Source of the DNA: a virus
Direction: 5' to 3' (one strand)
DNA: 39,685 bases
IMG/VR virus record: IMGVR_UViG_3300048818_000095
Coordinates: 1-39,685 of that record
Positions within the stretch are counted from its first letter, which is position 1. Every line of letters starts with the position of its first letter. The position numbers were made by a program, and so were the translations under genes. Of the stretch, positions 1 through 6,771 are shown one piece after another. The notes under the pieces are model-generated. The model was given only the letters and a program-made list of their open reading frames with translations, was not told where the DNA came from and searched no databases.

Positions 1-203
1 CCCCGTCAAAAACATTCCAGGCGCCCTTCCGACACTTGTCTACGACGACAGCCAATTCCCATACCGCAACATCAACCTCTGGCCGGTTCCGAACGTCACG
101 ACCCTGCAACTCGCGATCTATGCCTGGTCCGCACTGACGCAGCTGGCGCTGGCCGTGAACTACACCCTTCCGCCCGGCTATTACGAAGCTCTGATCTACG
201 GCA
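1..203. repeat. Terminal overlap, left copy (circle closure)
   Basis: These 203 bases recur at 39483-39685 with no insertions or deletions. The two copies are identical except at 128-157, where 15 of 30 bases differ. Both copies read in the same frame of the gp4-like gene. The simplest reading is a circular or circularly permuted genome whose contig ends overlap, with a strain variant in the overlap. A true terminal redundancy of this length inside a head gene is less likely. Confidence 0.9.
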
Positions 204-391
204 TCGCCCTGCGTCTCGCGACCGAGTGGCCAGGCGAGCTGACGCCCCAGCTCGAGGCCGCGGCAGCGCAATCGATGAAGATCGTCAAAACGCAGAACTC
301 GGTGATGTACGACCTCAAGTGCGACCCGGCCCTCGTCTCGCCGGCCGGCGGCGTTTACAACTGGCTTTCGGACACTCAGGTGTCCCACTAA
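2..391 (+). CDS. P22 gp4-like head-completion (tail accessory) protein, 3' part
   Basis: This is the C-terminal part of the gene that starts at 39142. Reading across the circle junction gives about 243 residues. In P22, gp4 binds under the portal and opens the tail assembly sequence. The call rests on position (after coat, directly before the gp10-like gene) and on the family look of the N-terminal half, which is helical with an LDAWSAQRL-type segment followed by a YxMGTGxPDF-type loop. The stop is at 389-391. The start lies outside this end of the window, so the gene is truncated here only because the circle was cut. Residues 157-166 differ between the two contig ends. Confidence 0.75.
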   Translation, partial: PVKNIPGALPTLVYDDSQFPYRNINLWPVPNVTTLQLAIYAWSALTQLALAVNYTLPPGYYEALIYGIALRLATEWPGELTPQLEAAAAQSMKIVKTQNSVMYDLKCDPALVSPAGGVYNWLSDTQVSH

Positions 392-400
392 GGAGGAAGC

Positions 401-562
401 ATGTTTCTAATCTTGATCATTTTGGTTGTGTTGCTGTTTGCTGGCGGCGGCGGCTATTACGGCCACAACCGCTGGGGATGGGGCGGAGGCGGGGGGATCG
501 GCCTCGTCACCATTGTGATCATTTTGCTTGTGTGCTGGGCGCTCGGAGTCTTCCCTCGGTGA
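401..562 (+). CDS. Small Gly/Trp-rich membrane protein (DUF3309-like)
   Basis: This 53-residue protein has two hydrophobic helices (about residues 2-14 and 33-49) joined by a loop of glycines with Tyr, His and Trp (GGGGYYGHNRWGWGGGGG). The pattern resembles the short bacterial DUF3309 proteins, which have no established role. A very strong ribosome site (AGGAGG at 391-396) lies 4 bases before the ATG, and the stop overlaps the GTG of the next gene, so it is clearly expressed with the head-tail genes. A membrane role such as a holin accessory or an entry-channel part is possible but not shown. Family match is from memory. Confidence 0.7.
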   Translation: MFLILIILVVLLFAGGGGYYGHNRWGWGGGGGIGLVTIVIILLVCWALGVFPR

Positions 563-750
563 ACTTTCCGGTCGAGCTCGCCCATCCCGCGAGCAAGAAC
601 CCGAAGAAGGTCCTCACTGCGCGCAACCAGACCGAGCTCGAGGGACTGCTCAAAATCGGCTGGAGGGCGAAGCTGGAGCCGAACACAATCGAGGGCGCCC
701 CTGTGCTGGTCGTGAGCGACGAACTGCCTGCGCTCGAGGCTGGCAAGTAA
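559..750 (+). CDS. Hypothetical 63-residue protein
   Basis: A GTG start overlaps the TGA of the membrane protein upstream (GTGA), and the stop is followed directly by the ATG of the gp10-like gene, so it sits in a tightly coupled string. The product is soluble and charged. It has a segment LTARNQTELEGLLKIGW followed by a strand-rich C-terminus (VLVVSDELPALEAGK). I do not recognise the family. The packing between gp4 and gp10 homologues suggests a minor head-tail or assembly role, which is inference. Confidence 0.6.
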   Translation: MNFPVELAHPASKNPKKVLTARNQTELEGLLKIGWRAKLEPNTIEGAPVLVVSDELPALEAGK

Positions 751-2235
751 ATGCGCTTCGGTTTCGTGGGCCCATCGTATACTGCGCGGTCGACAGCGGT
801 CGCGGCTGAAGAATGTTTGAACTGGTTCGCCGAATCGATCGAATCGCAGGGCTCGATCGTCTCGAGCAAGGCATACGGCGGCGCCAACGCGCTCAGCCTG
901 CGAAGCTACTTCTTCACGCCTGGGATCGCGCTGTTCTGCACTTTTCCGCAAGGACCGCTCCGGGGCTCCTTCGTTGCGAACGGACGGCTCTTCGCTGTGG
1001 CGGGCGCCAATCTCTATGAAGTCTCGGCCGCGGGCGCGATCATTCAGAACTGGGGCGTGGTCGGCAATGATGGCAACGCCGTCTCGATGGCCTTCAATGC
1101 CGTCCAACTGCTGATCGTCTCCGCAGGCCGCGCCTTCTGCTTCAACCTGGGCACGGACGCGCTGCTTGAGGTAACGGTGCTGCTCGCCGGCGTCCCTATC
1201 CAGTGCGATGCTGGCGACACATACTTTGTCGTCATCTTTCAAAACAGCAATAAATTCCAGATCTCGCAGGTCCTCGATGGAACCACCTGGCCAGGGCAGC
1301 TGGTGAACGAGGTCTCGGTCTTTCCGGACAACCTCACCTCGATGCTGATGAACCATCGCGAACTCTGGCTCTGGGGCAGCAAGCGCTGCCAGCCCTACCA
1401 GGACACCGGCTCAACCGAGGTCTACGACGTCATCCCGGGCGCCATGATCGAGAACGGAAGCGCGGCCACTTTCGCCGTCAACCGCATCGACAACTCCACT
1501 TTCTGGATCGGACAGGACGAGCGGGGCGGCCGCATGGCCTGGCGCTCGAACGGCTACACACCGAGCCGGGTGTCGACGCATGCGATCGAGTTCGATCTCT
1601 CGACCTATACGGCGGCGCAGATCGCGGGAATGGTTTCGTACGCCTACCAGGATTCAGGGCACCTATTCTGGGTGCTCTATGTACCCGGCTCCAGCTGGTC
1701 ATGGGTTTTCGATATCGGCGAGGGCCTCTGGCACAAGCGAGCGCAGTGGACAAACAATGCGTATGCCGCGCACTGGGGCTGGAATCACGTTTACGCGTTC
1801 GGCAAACACCTTATCGGGGACTGGAACTCGGGGAACCTGTACGACATGGAGATGGCCAACCTCACCGACCTCGGCGGCGTCATCCGCCGGCTACGCCGAT
1901 CGCCCACCGTGGGCGACGAGACGAAGTGGCTCCTCCACACGCAACTCGTCATCGACTTCGATACCGGCCTCGGTCCGCAGCCTCCCCTGCTCGATGGCGG
2001 CGGGAATGCCAGGGACCCGCAGTGCATGCTGCGCTGGAGTGATGATCGCGCGAAGACCTGGTCGAACGAAGTCATCCTGAACTGCGGGCAGGCCGGCAAA
2101 TTCCGGACCCGCGTCGTGCAACGAAGGCTCGGCCGTTCGCGGTACCGGGTGTATGAGGTCAGTGTCACCGATCCCATCCCATGGATTTTAGTGGATGCCC
2201 ACCTCGAGACCACGCCAACGACCGGATTGAACTAA
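751..2235 (+). CDS. P22 gp10-like packaged-DNA stabilisation / tail hub protein
   Basis: The 494-residue product is close in length to P22 gp10 (472). The N-terminus has the family's layout: a Gly-rich first strand, then an ECLNWFAE segment where gp10 relatives have LNWYPE-type motifs, then long beta-rich repeats (RGSFVANGRLFAVAGANLYEV). In P22, gp10 forms a hexameric ring below gp4, closes the portal channel and carries the tailspikes. The start is fixed by the TAA of the previous gene, which abuts the ATG. Position right after gp4 matches P22 order and supports the call. Confidence 0.82.
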   Translation: MRFGFVGPSYTARSTAVAAEECLNWFAESIESQGSIVSSKAYGGANALSLRSYFFTPGIALFCTFPQGPLRGSFVANGRLFAVAGANLYEVSAAGAIIQNWGVVGNDGNAVSMAFNAVQLLIVSAGRAFCFNLGTDALLEVTVLLAGVPIQCDAGDTYFVVIFQNSNKFQISQVLDGTTWPGQLVNEVSVFPDNLTSMLMNHRELWLWGSKRCQPYQDTGSTEVYDVIPGAMIENGSAATFAVNRIDNSTFWIGQDERGGRMAWRSNGYTPSRVSTHAIEFDLSTYTAAQIAGMVSYAYQDSGHLFWVLYVPGSSWSWVFDIGEGLWHKRAQWTNNAYAAHWGWNHVYAFGKHLIGDWNSGNLYDMEMANLTDLGGVIRRLRRSPTVGDETKWLLHTQLVIDFDTGLGPQPPLLDGGGNARDPQCMLRWSDDRAKTWSNEVILNCGQAGKFRTRVVQRRLGRSRYRVYEVSVTDPIPWILVDAHLETTPTTGLN

Positions 2236-3017
2236 TGTCGACCACTGGTCAGGTCCTTTCCGCCACTCTCGTCAACTCGCCGATCGTGGATCCGAAGACC
2301 GGCAGGCTAAACTTTGCGGCGCTGAAGTTCTTCCAGAACCTCGGGGAAACCGTCAACAATTCTTTTAATCAGCAGGGCGAGATCATCGCACCGCTGAGCA
2401 CGACCACCACGATCGCCGGGCGCGGCGGCACCCTGGGCTCGATCCTGGCCAACCTCGACAACGCCGGCATCGTCATTGCGGCCGGCATCGACTTCGCCCG
2501 GGCGTATCTCAATAAGACCGTCGACCACATCGCAGATGGGGCCACGCATCAGCTGGCCGGCGGCGCAGCAGCCTATGCGGCGTTAATTGCCTCGGCGCCG
2601 GGGAATGGACAAGTCCTCGAATTCAACGGCGCCAACTGGGTCCCGGTTTCGCTCGCCGCGGGCGGCGTCACGCAGATCGTCGCCGGGACGAATGTAACCG
2701 TCTCGCCCTTGGGCGGAACCGGCGCAGTGACCGTCAACTCAACGGCCGCCGGCTCGAGCTACATCAAGGGATCCGTGACCGTGAACGGGGGTGGCGCCCT
2801 TAATGGCACATTCAGAGGAACCGGCGCGGTGGCTGGGGCGACGACGGCAATGGCTGCGATCGCAAGCGCTCCGAGTCTGATCTCGCTCTGCACCACGAAC
2901 CCCGTGAACTGGGCCGCCGACGTCGTCTCTGCGAACACCGTCGAGGTCCAGGTCACGCTGCCCAACATCGGCGTGGGCTGGAACAATGTGACCTTTCAAG
3001 TTGTGGTCTTCGCATAG
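2235..3017 (+). CDS. Putative tail fibre / needle-position structural protein
   Basis: ATG overlaps the gp10-like stop codon (TAATG). The 260-residue product begins with a short helical segment that includes IVDPKTGRLNFAALKFF, a motif I associate with the N-termini of tail-appendage proteins in related podoviruses. It continues as a beta-rich, Gly/Thr/Val protein (TQIVAGTNVTVSPLGGTG). It occupies the slot of P22 gp26, the tail needle, but shows no clear coiled-coil stalk. A fibre or knob protein is the best reading; a true needle is possible. Confidence 0.55.
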   Translation: MSTTGQVLSATLVNSPIVDPKTGRLNFAALKFFQNLGETVNNSFNQQGEIIAPLSTTTTIAGRGGTLGSILANLDNAGIVIAAGIDFARAYLNKTVDHIADGATHQLAGGAAAYAALIASAPGNGQVLEFNGANWVPVSLAAGGVTQIVAGTNVTVSPLGGTGAVTVNSTAAGSSYIKGSVTVNGGGALNGTFRGTGAVAGATTAMAAIASAPSLISLCTTNPVNWAADVVSANTVEVQVTLPNIGVGWNNVTFQVVVFA

Positions 3018-3024
3018 GAGCTAA

Positions 3025-3288
3025 ATGACGATCGACGATGTTATCTGGGTGGTTAAAGATGAAACCGGAAGAGAAGAAGCGACGGCCGGTTCGAAGCTCA
3101 CCGACCTGGTCGCCGATTCGCTCGAGTTTACGGGTCTGATCGTGCGGATCGAGAGCGAATTCGGAGTCGATATTTCGGACCTCGCTTTCTCGCGGATCGA
3201 GGATGTGCATGATCTGTATCTGGCGGCGCAGGGACGCACTGAATTCAAAGCTGCGCACGCTATGCTGGGCCTGGGCCAGAACAAGTGA
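3025..3288 (+). CDS. acpP-like: Acyl carrier protein
   Basis: This 87-residue acidic helical protein aligns through its whole core with bacterial acyl carrier proteins. The phosphopantetheine site is present as D31-S32-L33-E34. It is followed by the helix-II pattern LIVRIESEFGVDIS, which matches the LVMALEEEFDTEIP pattern of AcpP, and by a helix-III/IV segment ending near residue 68. Ser32 should carry the prosthetic arm if host AcpS recognises it; no AcpS is seen here. ATG follows the previous stop by 7 bases and the 3' end overlaps the GNAT gene (GTGA), which implies coupled translation. An ACP inside a tail-gene string is unusual and points to acylation of a phage or host protein. Confidence 0.82.
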   Translation: MTIDDVIWVVKDETGREEATAGSKLTDLVADSLEFTGLIVRIESEFGVDISDLAFSRIEDVHDLYLAAQGRTEFKAAHAMLGLGQNK

Positions 3289-3731
3289 CCACTTTTCAGC
3301 TCGAGTCCGTCGAGAAGTGGGCTGCTGAATGCGAGCCTCTGGTTTACGCGCATTGGCAGGAGCTGGGGCTCGACCTCGATCTCGAAATTGCGCCCGATTA
3401 CAGCAAAATGAAGGCGCTTGAGGATTTCGGCTGCTTCAAGGTCATCACCGCCCGCGATGATGGGAAGCTGGTCGGGTACCTGCTGGCCGTCTTCAGCGTC
3501 CATCTCCATTATCGGAGTTCACCTCCAATGTTCATCGTCGACGCCTATTACATCGCGCCGGCATACAGAGACGGGACCGGCGCCAGGCTTATCCGTTTTG
3601 CAGAGACTGCGGCCCGCCGGCTCGGGGCCATCAAGATGTATCTGTCCTGCAAGGTCCACCGCGATCACACGAAGCTGTTCGAGGCGCTCGGGTACAAGCT
3701 GTCCGACTACGCCTTCATAAAGAGGATCTGA
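3285..3731 (+). CDS. GNAT-family acyltransferase
   Basis: The 148-residue product has the GNAT fold signs: the acyl-CoA pyrophosphate loop R95-D-G-T-G-A100 after the strand FIVDAYYIAPAY, then a helix RLIRFAETAARRLGA, and the late C-terminal segment LFEALGYKLSDYAFIKRI. It would move an acyl group from CoA, or possibly from the ACP encoded just upstream, to an amine. GTG start overlaps the ACP stop by four bases. GNATs of this type are known in podovirus tail regions, but the acceptor is not known. The pairing with ACP raises the possibility that the donor is acyl-ACP. Confidence 0.8.
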   Translation: MTTFQLESVEKWAAECEPLVYAHWQELGLDLDLEIAPDYSKMKALEDFGCFKVITARDDGKLVGYLLAVFSVHLHYRSSPPMFIVDAYYIAPAYRDGTGARLIRFAETAARRLGAIKMYLSCKVHRDHTKLFEALGYKLSDYAFIKRI

Positions 3732-3734
3732 CCG

Positions 3735-5081
3735 ATGTCCACTGCAGCGATCGTCGCCGGCACAACCGCAGCCGCGGGTCTCGCCGGCTCCGCGATCTCG
3801 GCGAACGCCGCGGGCAACGCCGCATCGACGCAGGCGACTGCCGCAAACAACGCGGCAAACCTCGAGTACGAGTCCTCGCAGAACGCTCTCCAGTTTCAGG
3901 AGCAGCAGTATAACCAATCCCAGGCCAACATGGCGCCCTGGCTTTCGGCCGGCGCGAACGGCCTCACAAATCTCCAGTATTTGATGGGCGTCGGGCCGAA
4001 TCCTCAAGGCACCTCAACGGGCGGCGTGGCCGCTTCGCCAGGCCAGGGGACGACGACAGGGGCACCAGGCCAGCCGGTCGGCGCCCCACAGCCGGCCACA
4101 GGCGCAGCACCGATGGCTCAGGGCGCGACTACCAACCTCCAGTCGCTGATGAATCCCTCCCAGGGCGCAGCTTCATCGACTGCGGCGCCGGGAACGAATA
4201 CCGGCGGGGTGGTCGCGCCCACAAGCACAGCGGCCGCGGCATCCGGTCCCGGAAGCTATGGACGTCCGACCGCTCAAGTCGCCACGAACGGAACAACCTC
4301 GCTGGGGTCGACCATGGGCACCCCGGCCGCCACCGGCTCAACCGGGCCGACGCCTGCGCCGTCTGTGCCAGCCGCAGCCGCGGGTACCGTTCCCACGGGC
4401 ACGGTCGATCCCAGCCTCGGGAGCTATGGCTCGCTGATGGGTTCCTATCCTGGAGGCTCGTTTGTCGCCCCCACGGCCGCCCAGGCGCTGCAGTCGCCCG
4501 GCGAGCAGGCTCAGATGACCCTGGGCGAGCAGGCCATGCAGCAGTCGGCCGCGGCGCAAGGAAACCTCCTCACCGGCGGGACCGCCGAGGCACTCGACCA
4601 ATTCGGGCAGAACGTGGCCTCGACGAACTACCAAAACACGTACAACAACGCATACAACACCTACTCCGCGGGATACAACCAATGGCAGCAGCAGCAGAAT
4701 AACGAGTACAACCGGCTGGCGTCGCTCTCAGGCATCGGCCAGACCACCGCGCAGCAGCTCGGCACCCTCGGCCAGAATGCTTCGAACTCGGTCTCGAGCA
4801 ACCTGCTCAACACTGCATCGCAGATCGGCCAGCAGACCAACAATGCGGCCGCGGCGAACGCCTCCGGCATCGTCGGCTCAGCGAACGCCTATGGCGCGGG
4901 CATCGGCAGCGTCGCCAGCGGAACCACCAACGGCCTGCTCCTCCAGCAACTGATGAGCGGAACGCAGCAGCCCTACAACACGGCTTCGAACACCGCCCTC
5001 GGAGTCGCTCAGAATATCGACCCGAACTCGATCGGCACATCGAACGAAAACGCCGGGCTCGCCGGGTACCAGCTCTCATAA
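3735..5081 (+). CDS. Ejection / internal virion protein (P22 gp7 position)
   Basis: This 448-residue protein is rich in Ala, Gly, Ser, Thr and Gln. It starts with a hydrophobic Ala/Gly stretch (AGLAGSAISANAAG), followed by a helical QN-rich segment with QQYNQSQANMAPWL, a long low-complexity Pro/Ala/Thr middle (about residues 95-235), and a C-terminal helical Asn/Gln/Tyr section. Podovirus DNA-ejection proteins commonly begin with an Ala/Gly hydrophobic stretch and an MAPWL-type motif. It is first of three large proteins in the order of P22 gp7, gp20 and gp16, which leave the capsid and form a channel through the host envelope. The individual assignment is positional. Confidence 0.62.
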   Translation: MSTAAIVAGTTAAAGLAGSAISANAAGNAASTQATAANNAANLEYESSQNALQFQEQQYNQSQANMAPWLSAGANGLTNLQYLMGVGPNPQGTSTGGVAASPGQGTTTGAPGQPVGAPQPATGAAPMAQGATTNLQSLMNPSQGAASSTAAPGTNTGGVVAPTSTAAAASGPGSYGRPTAQVATNGTTSLGSTMGTPAATGSTGPTPAPSVPAAAAGTVPTGTVDPSLGSYGSLMGSYPGGSFVAPTAAQALQSPGEQAQMTLGEQAMQQSAAAQGNLLTGGTAEALDQFGQNVASTNYQNTYNNAYNTYSAGYNQWQQQQNNEYNRLASLSGIGQTTAQQLGTLGQNASNSVSSNLLNTASQIGQQTNNAAAANASGIVGSANAYGAGIGSVASGTTNGLLLQQLMSGTQQPYNTASNTALGVAQNIDPNSIGTSNENAGLAGYQLS

Positions 5082-5082
5082 G

Positions 5083-5099
5083 AAAGGAGGCCTGCCATC
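5083..5099 (+). promoter_or_regulatory. Strong Shine-Dalgarno before a probable AUC start codon
   Basis: AAAGGAGG occupies 5083-5090 directly after the TAA of the previous gene. Six bases later comes ATC (5097-5099), not ATG, GTG or TTG. The frame from this ATC is open into the next gene and adds 23 residues that look genuinely coding. The first in-frame ATG is at 5166 and has no ribosome site. A single-base error or a rare AUC start are both possible. Confidence 0.55.
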
Positions 5100-6767
5100 G
5101 CCACCATCCCTCTGCCAGCGCTTCACCTCAATCCGCCCCCTGAGCAGCCAAACCCAATCGCGCAGATGGGTCAGGCTCTCCAGCTCAAGCAGCTCATGCA
5201 GAACGCGCCTGTGCAGAGCCAGATCCTGCAGCAGCAGCAGCAGTCGGGCGCTCTTCAGGTCCAGCAGCAGCAGCAGCAGCTGACGGATCAGAAGGCGATG
5301 ACCGCTGGCATGCAGCAGTGGGATGGAAAAGACTACAACGACCTTCCCGGGCTGGTGATGAAGAACGGCGGATCCGCGACCGCGGTCTTCGGCCTGAAGC
5401 AGAAGATCAACGAGCAACTGCTGCAGCAATCAACGACCCTCAAAAACAATGGCGACGCGGCCGTTGCGCAGGCCACGGCGGCGCAAAAAAAGGGCGACTC
5501 GATCGCTGGAGCTCTTTTGCCTCTCACCGATCCGAAACAGACCCCTGACGCGCAGCTGCCCCAGGCGCTGCAGGCCAGCGTGCAGGATCTGACGCAGCGG
5601 GGCCTCCTCGATCCGCAGCACGCCGCGGCCGCGCAGCAGCTTCTCCAAACAAGCGGAGGCGATCCGACAGCGATCCGCAACGGCATCGACCAATTCCGCA
5701 AGACTTTCATGGCGCAGTCGCAGATCATGGACGACGCGATGAAGCAGGCGGGGATCACCAGGGACGTCGCGCAAACCGGCGAGGCCAACGCCAACACGGC
5801 CCGCATCAACACGGAGATGGCCAGCGGCGGTACCCAGGCCATGGCCGATGCAAAGTTCCGCAACCTGACGCAGCAGAAGCTCGAGGGCCAGCCGATCTCG
5901 GCCGCGGATCAGGCTTGGATGGGTGGATACAAGCAGCAGAAGGAGCTGGTACCGGCCTTCACCTTCAACCAGCAGATGGCCGGCGGCGCCGGATCTTCCG
6001 GCAATCCGAACTTCCAGCAGCCAGGGGGCGGCGGCGCCGACTGGGGCAAGGTCGCCGGGAAATACGGACTGACGCAGGGCGCCTTCGATCAGCAGGCCGA
6101 GAAGTACTTCCAGACTGGACAGCTTCCTCCCATCGGGCGGGGCAGCGCCAGCGTGATCGCGCAGAACCGCGACCTGATGAACCGCGCGGCCGACCTGCAC
6201 CCGGGCGAATCGCTGGCCGAGACATCTTCAGCCTTCAAGGCCAACTCGAGCTCGCTAAAGAATCTCCAGGGCTCGCTCGATACGGTTACGGCCTTCGAAA
6301 ACACCGCGAATGCGAACATCAACATGCTCAAAGGAATCGCGGCGAAGGTCCCGGACCTCGGCGTAAAGTTCGCGAACACCGCAGTCCGCGACCTTAGCGC
6401 CAGCATGATCGGCGGCGAGAACATAGCAGCCCTCCATACTGCGCTCGCTCCGGTCCAGGCCGAATCGGCGAAGATCCTGAACTCCGCGAACCTGCAGGGA
6501 CAGCTCTCAGACTCATCGCGCCACGAGCTGCAGGACATCATCGATGGGAACCTTCCCTATAAGTCACTGGTGGCGTCGCTGAATGTGCTGCAGCAGGATT
6601 TCAAGAACAGGCACGACTCGACCGCGCAGCAGATCCAGGACATCCAGACCCGGCTACGGGGCGGCGCTGCAGCTCCCGGCGGCGCCGGCGGATCCACGCA
6701 ACAGCCCGGAGCCGGCGCGCCGATGAAGATCACCCTGCCGAGCGGCAAACAGGTCACGATCGAATAA
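5097..6767 (+). CDS. Ejection / internal virion protein (P22 gp20 position)
   Basis: From the probable ATC start the product has 556 residues; from the ATG at 5166 it has 533. The extra N-terminus (ATIPLPALHLNPPPEQPN) resembles the Pro-rich starts common in this class of podovirus protein, which supports the upstream start. The protein is very Gln-rich near the N-terminus (QQQQQSGALQVQQQQQQL), then helical, with a long predicted coiled segment around residues 365-510. It lies second in the three-gene ejection set. The likely role is forming part of the DNA translocation tube at infection; this is by position and composition, not by a diagnostic motif. Confidence 0.62.
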   Translation: MATIPLPALHLNPPPEQPNPIAQMGQALQLKQLMQNAPVQSQILQQQQQSGALQVQQQQQQLTDQKAMTAGMQQWDGKDYNDLPGLVMKNGGSATAVFGLKQKINEQLLQQSTTLKNNGDAAVAQATAAQKKGDSIAGALLPLTDPKQTPDAQLPQALQASVQDLTQRGLLDPQHAAAAQQLLQTSGGDPTAIRNGIDQFRKTFMAQSQIMDDAMKQAGITRDVAQTGEANANTARINTEMASGGTQAMADAKFRNLTQQKLEGQPISAADQAWMGGYKQQKELVPAFTFNQQMAGGAGSSGNPNFQQPGGGGADWGKVAGKYGLTQGAFDQQAEKYFQTGQLPPIGRGSASVIAQNRDLMNRAADLHPGESLAETSSAFKANSSSLKNLQGSLDTVTAFENTANANINMLKGIAAKVPDLGVKFANTAVRDLSASMIGGENIAALHTALAPVQAESAKILNSANLQGQLSDSSRHELQDIIDGNLPYKSLVASLNVLQQDFKNRHDSTAQQIQDIQTRLRGGAAAPGGAGGSTQQPGAGAPMKITLPSGKQVTIE

Positions 6768-6771
6768 ACCA

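Noticed and set aside
128-157. Diversity-generating retroelement target
   Set aside because: Differences are not limited to adenines of a template, silent third-position changes occur, and no reverse transcriptase or template repeat is present.
1-203. True terminal redundancy or long terminal repeat of a linear genome
   Set aside because: The repeat falls within a coding gene, and a terminase of this type suggests headful packaging. An assembly overlap of a circular map explains it better, and the variant patch argues against two copies on one molecule kept identical by replication.
457-1356. Long minus-strand open frame of 299 codons
   Set aside because: It lies fully under the gp10-like gene, which has a recognisable family pattern; long antisense frames are common in GC-rich DNA.
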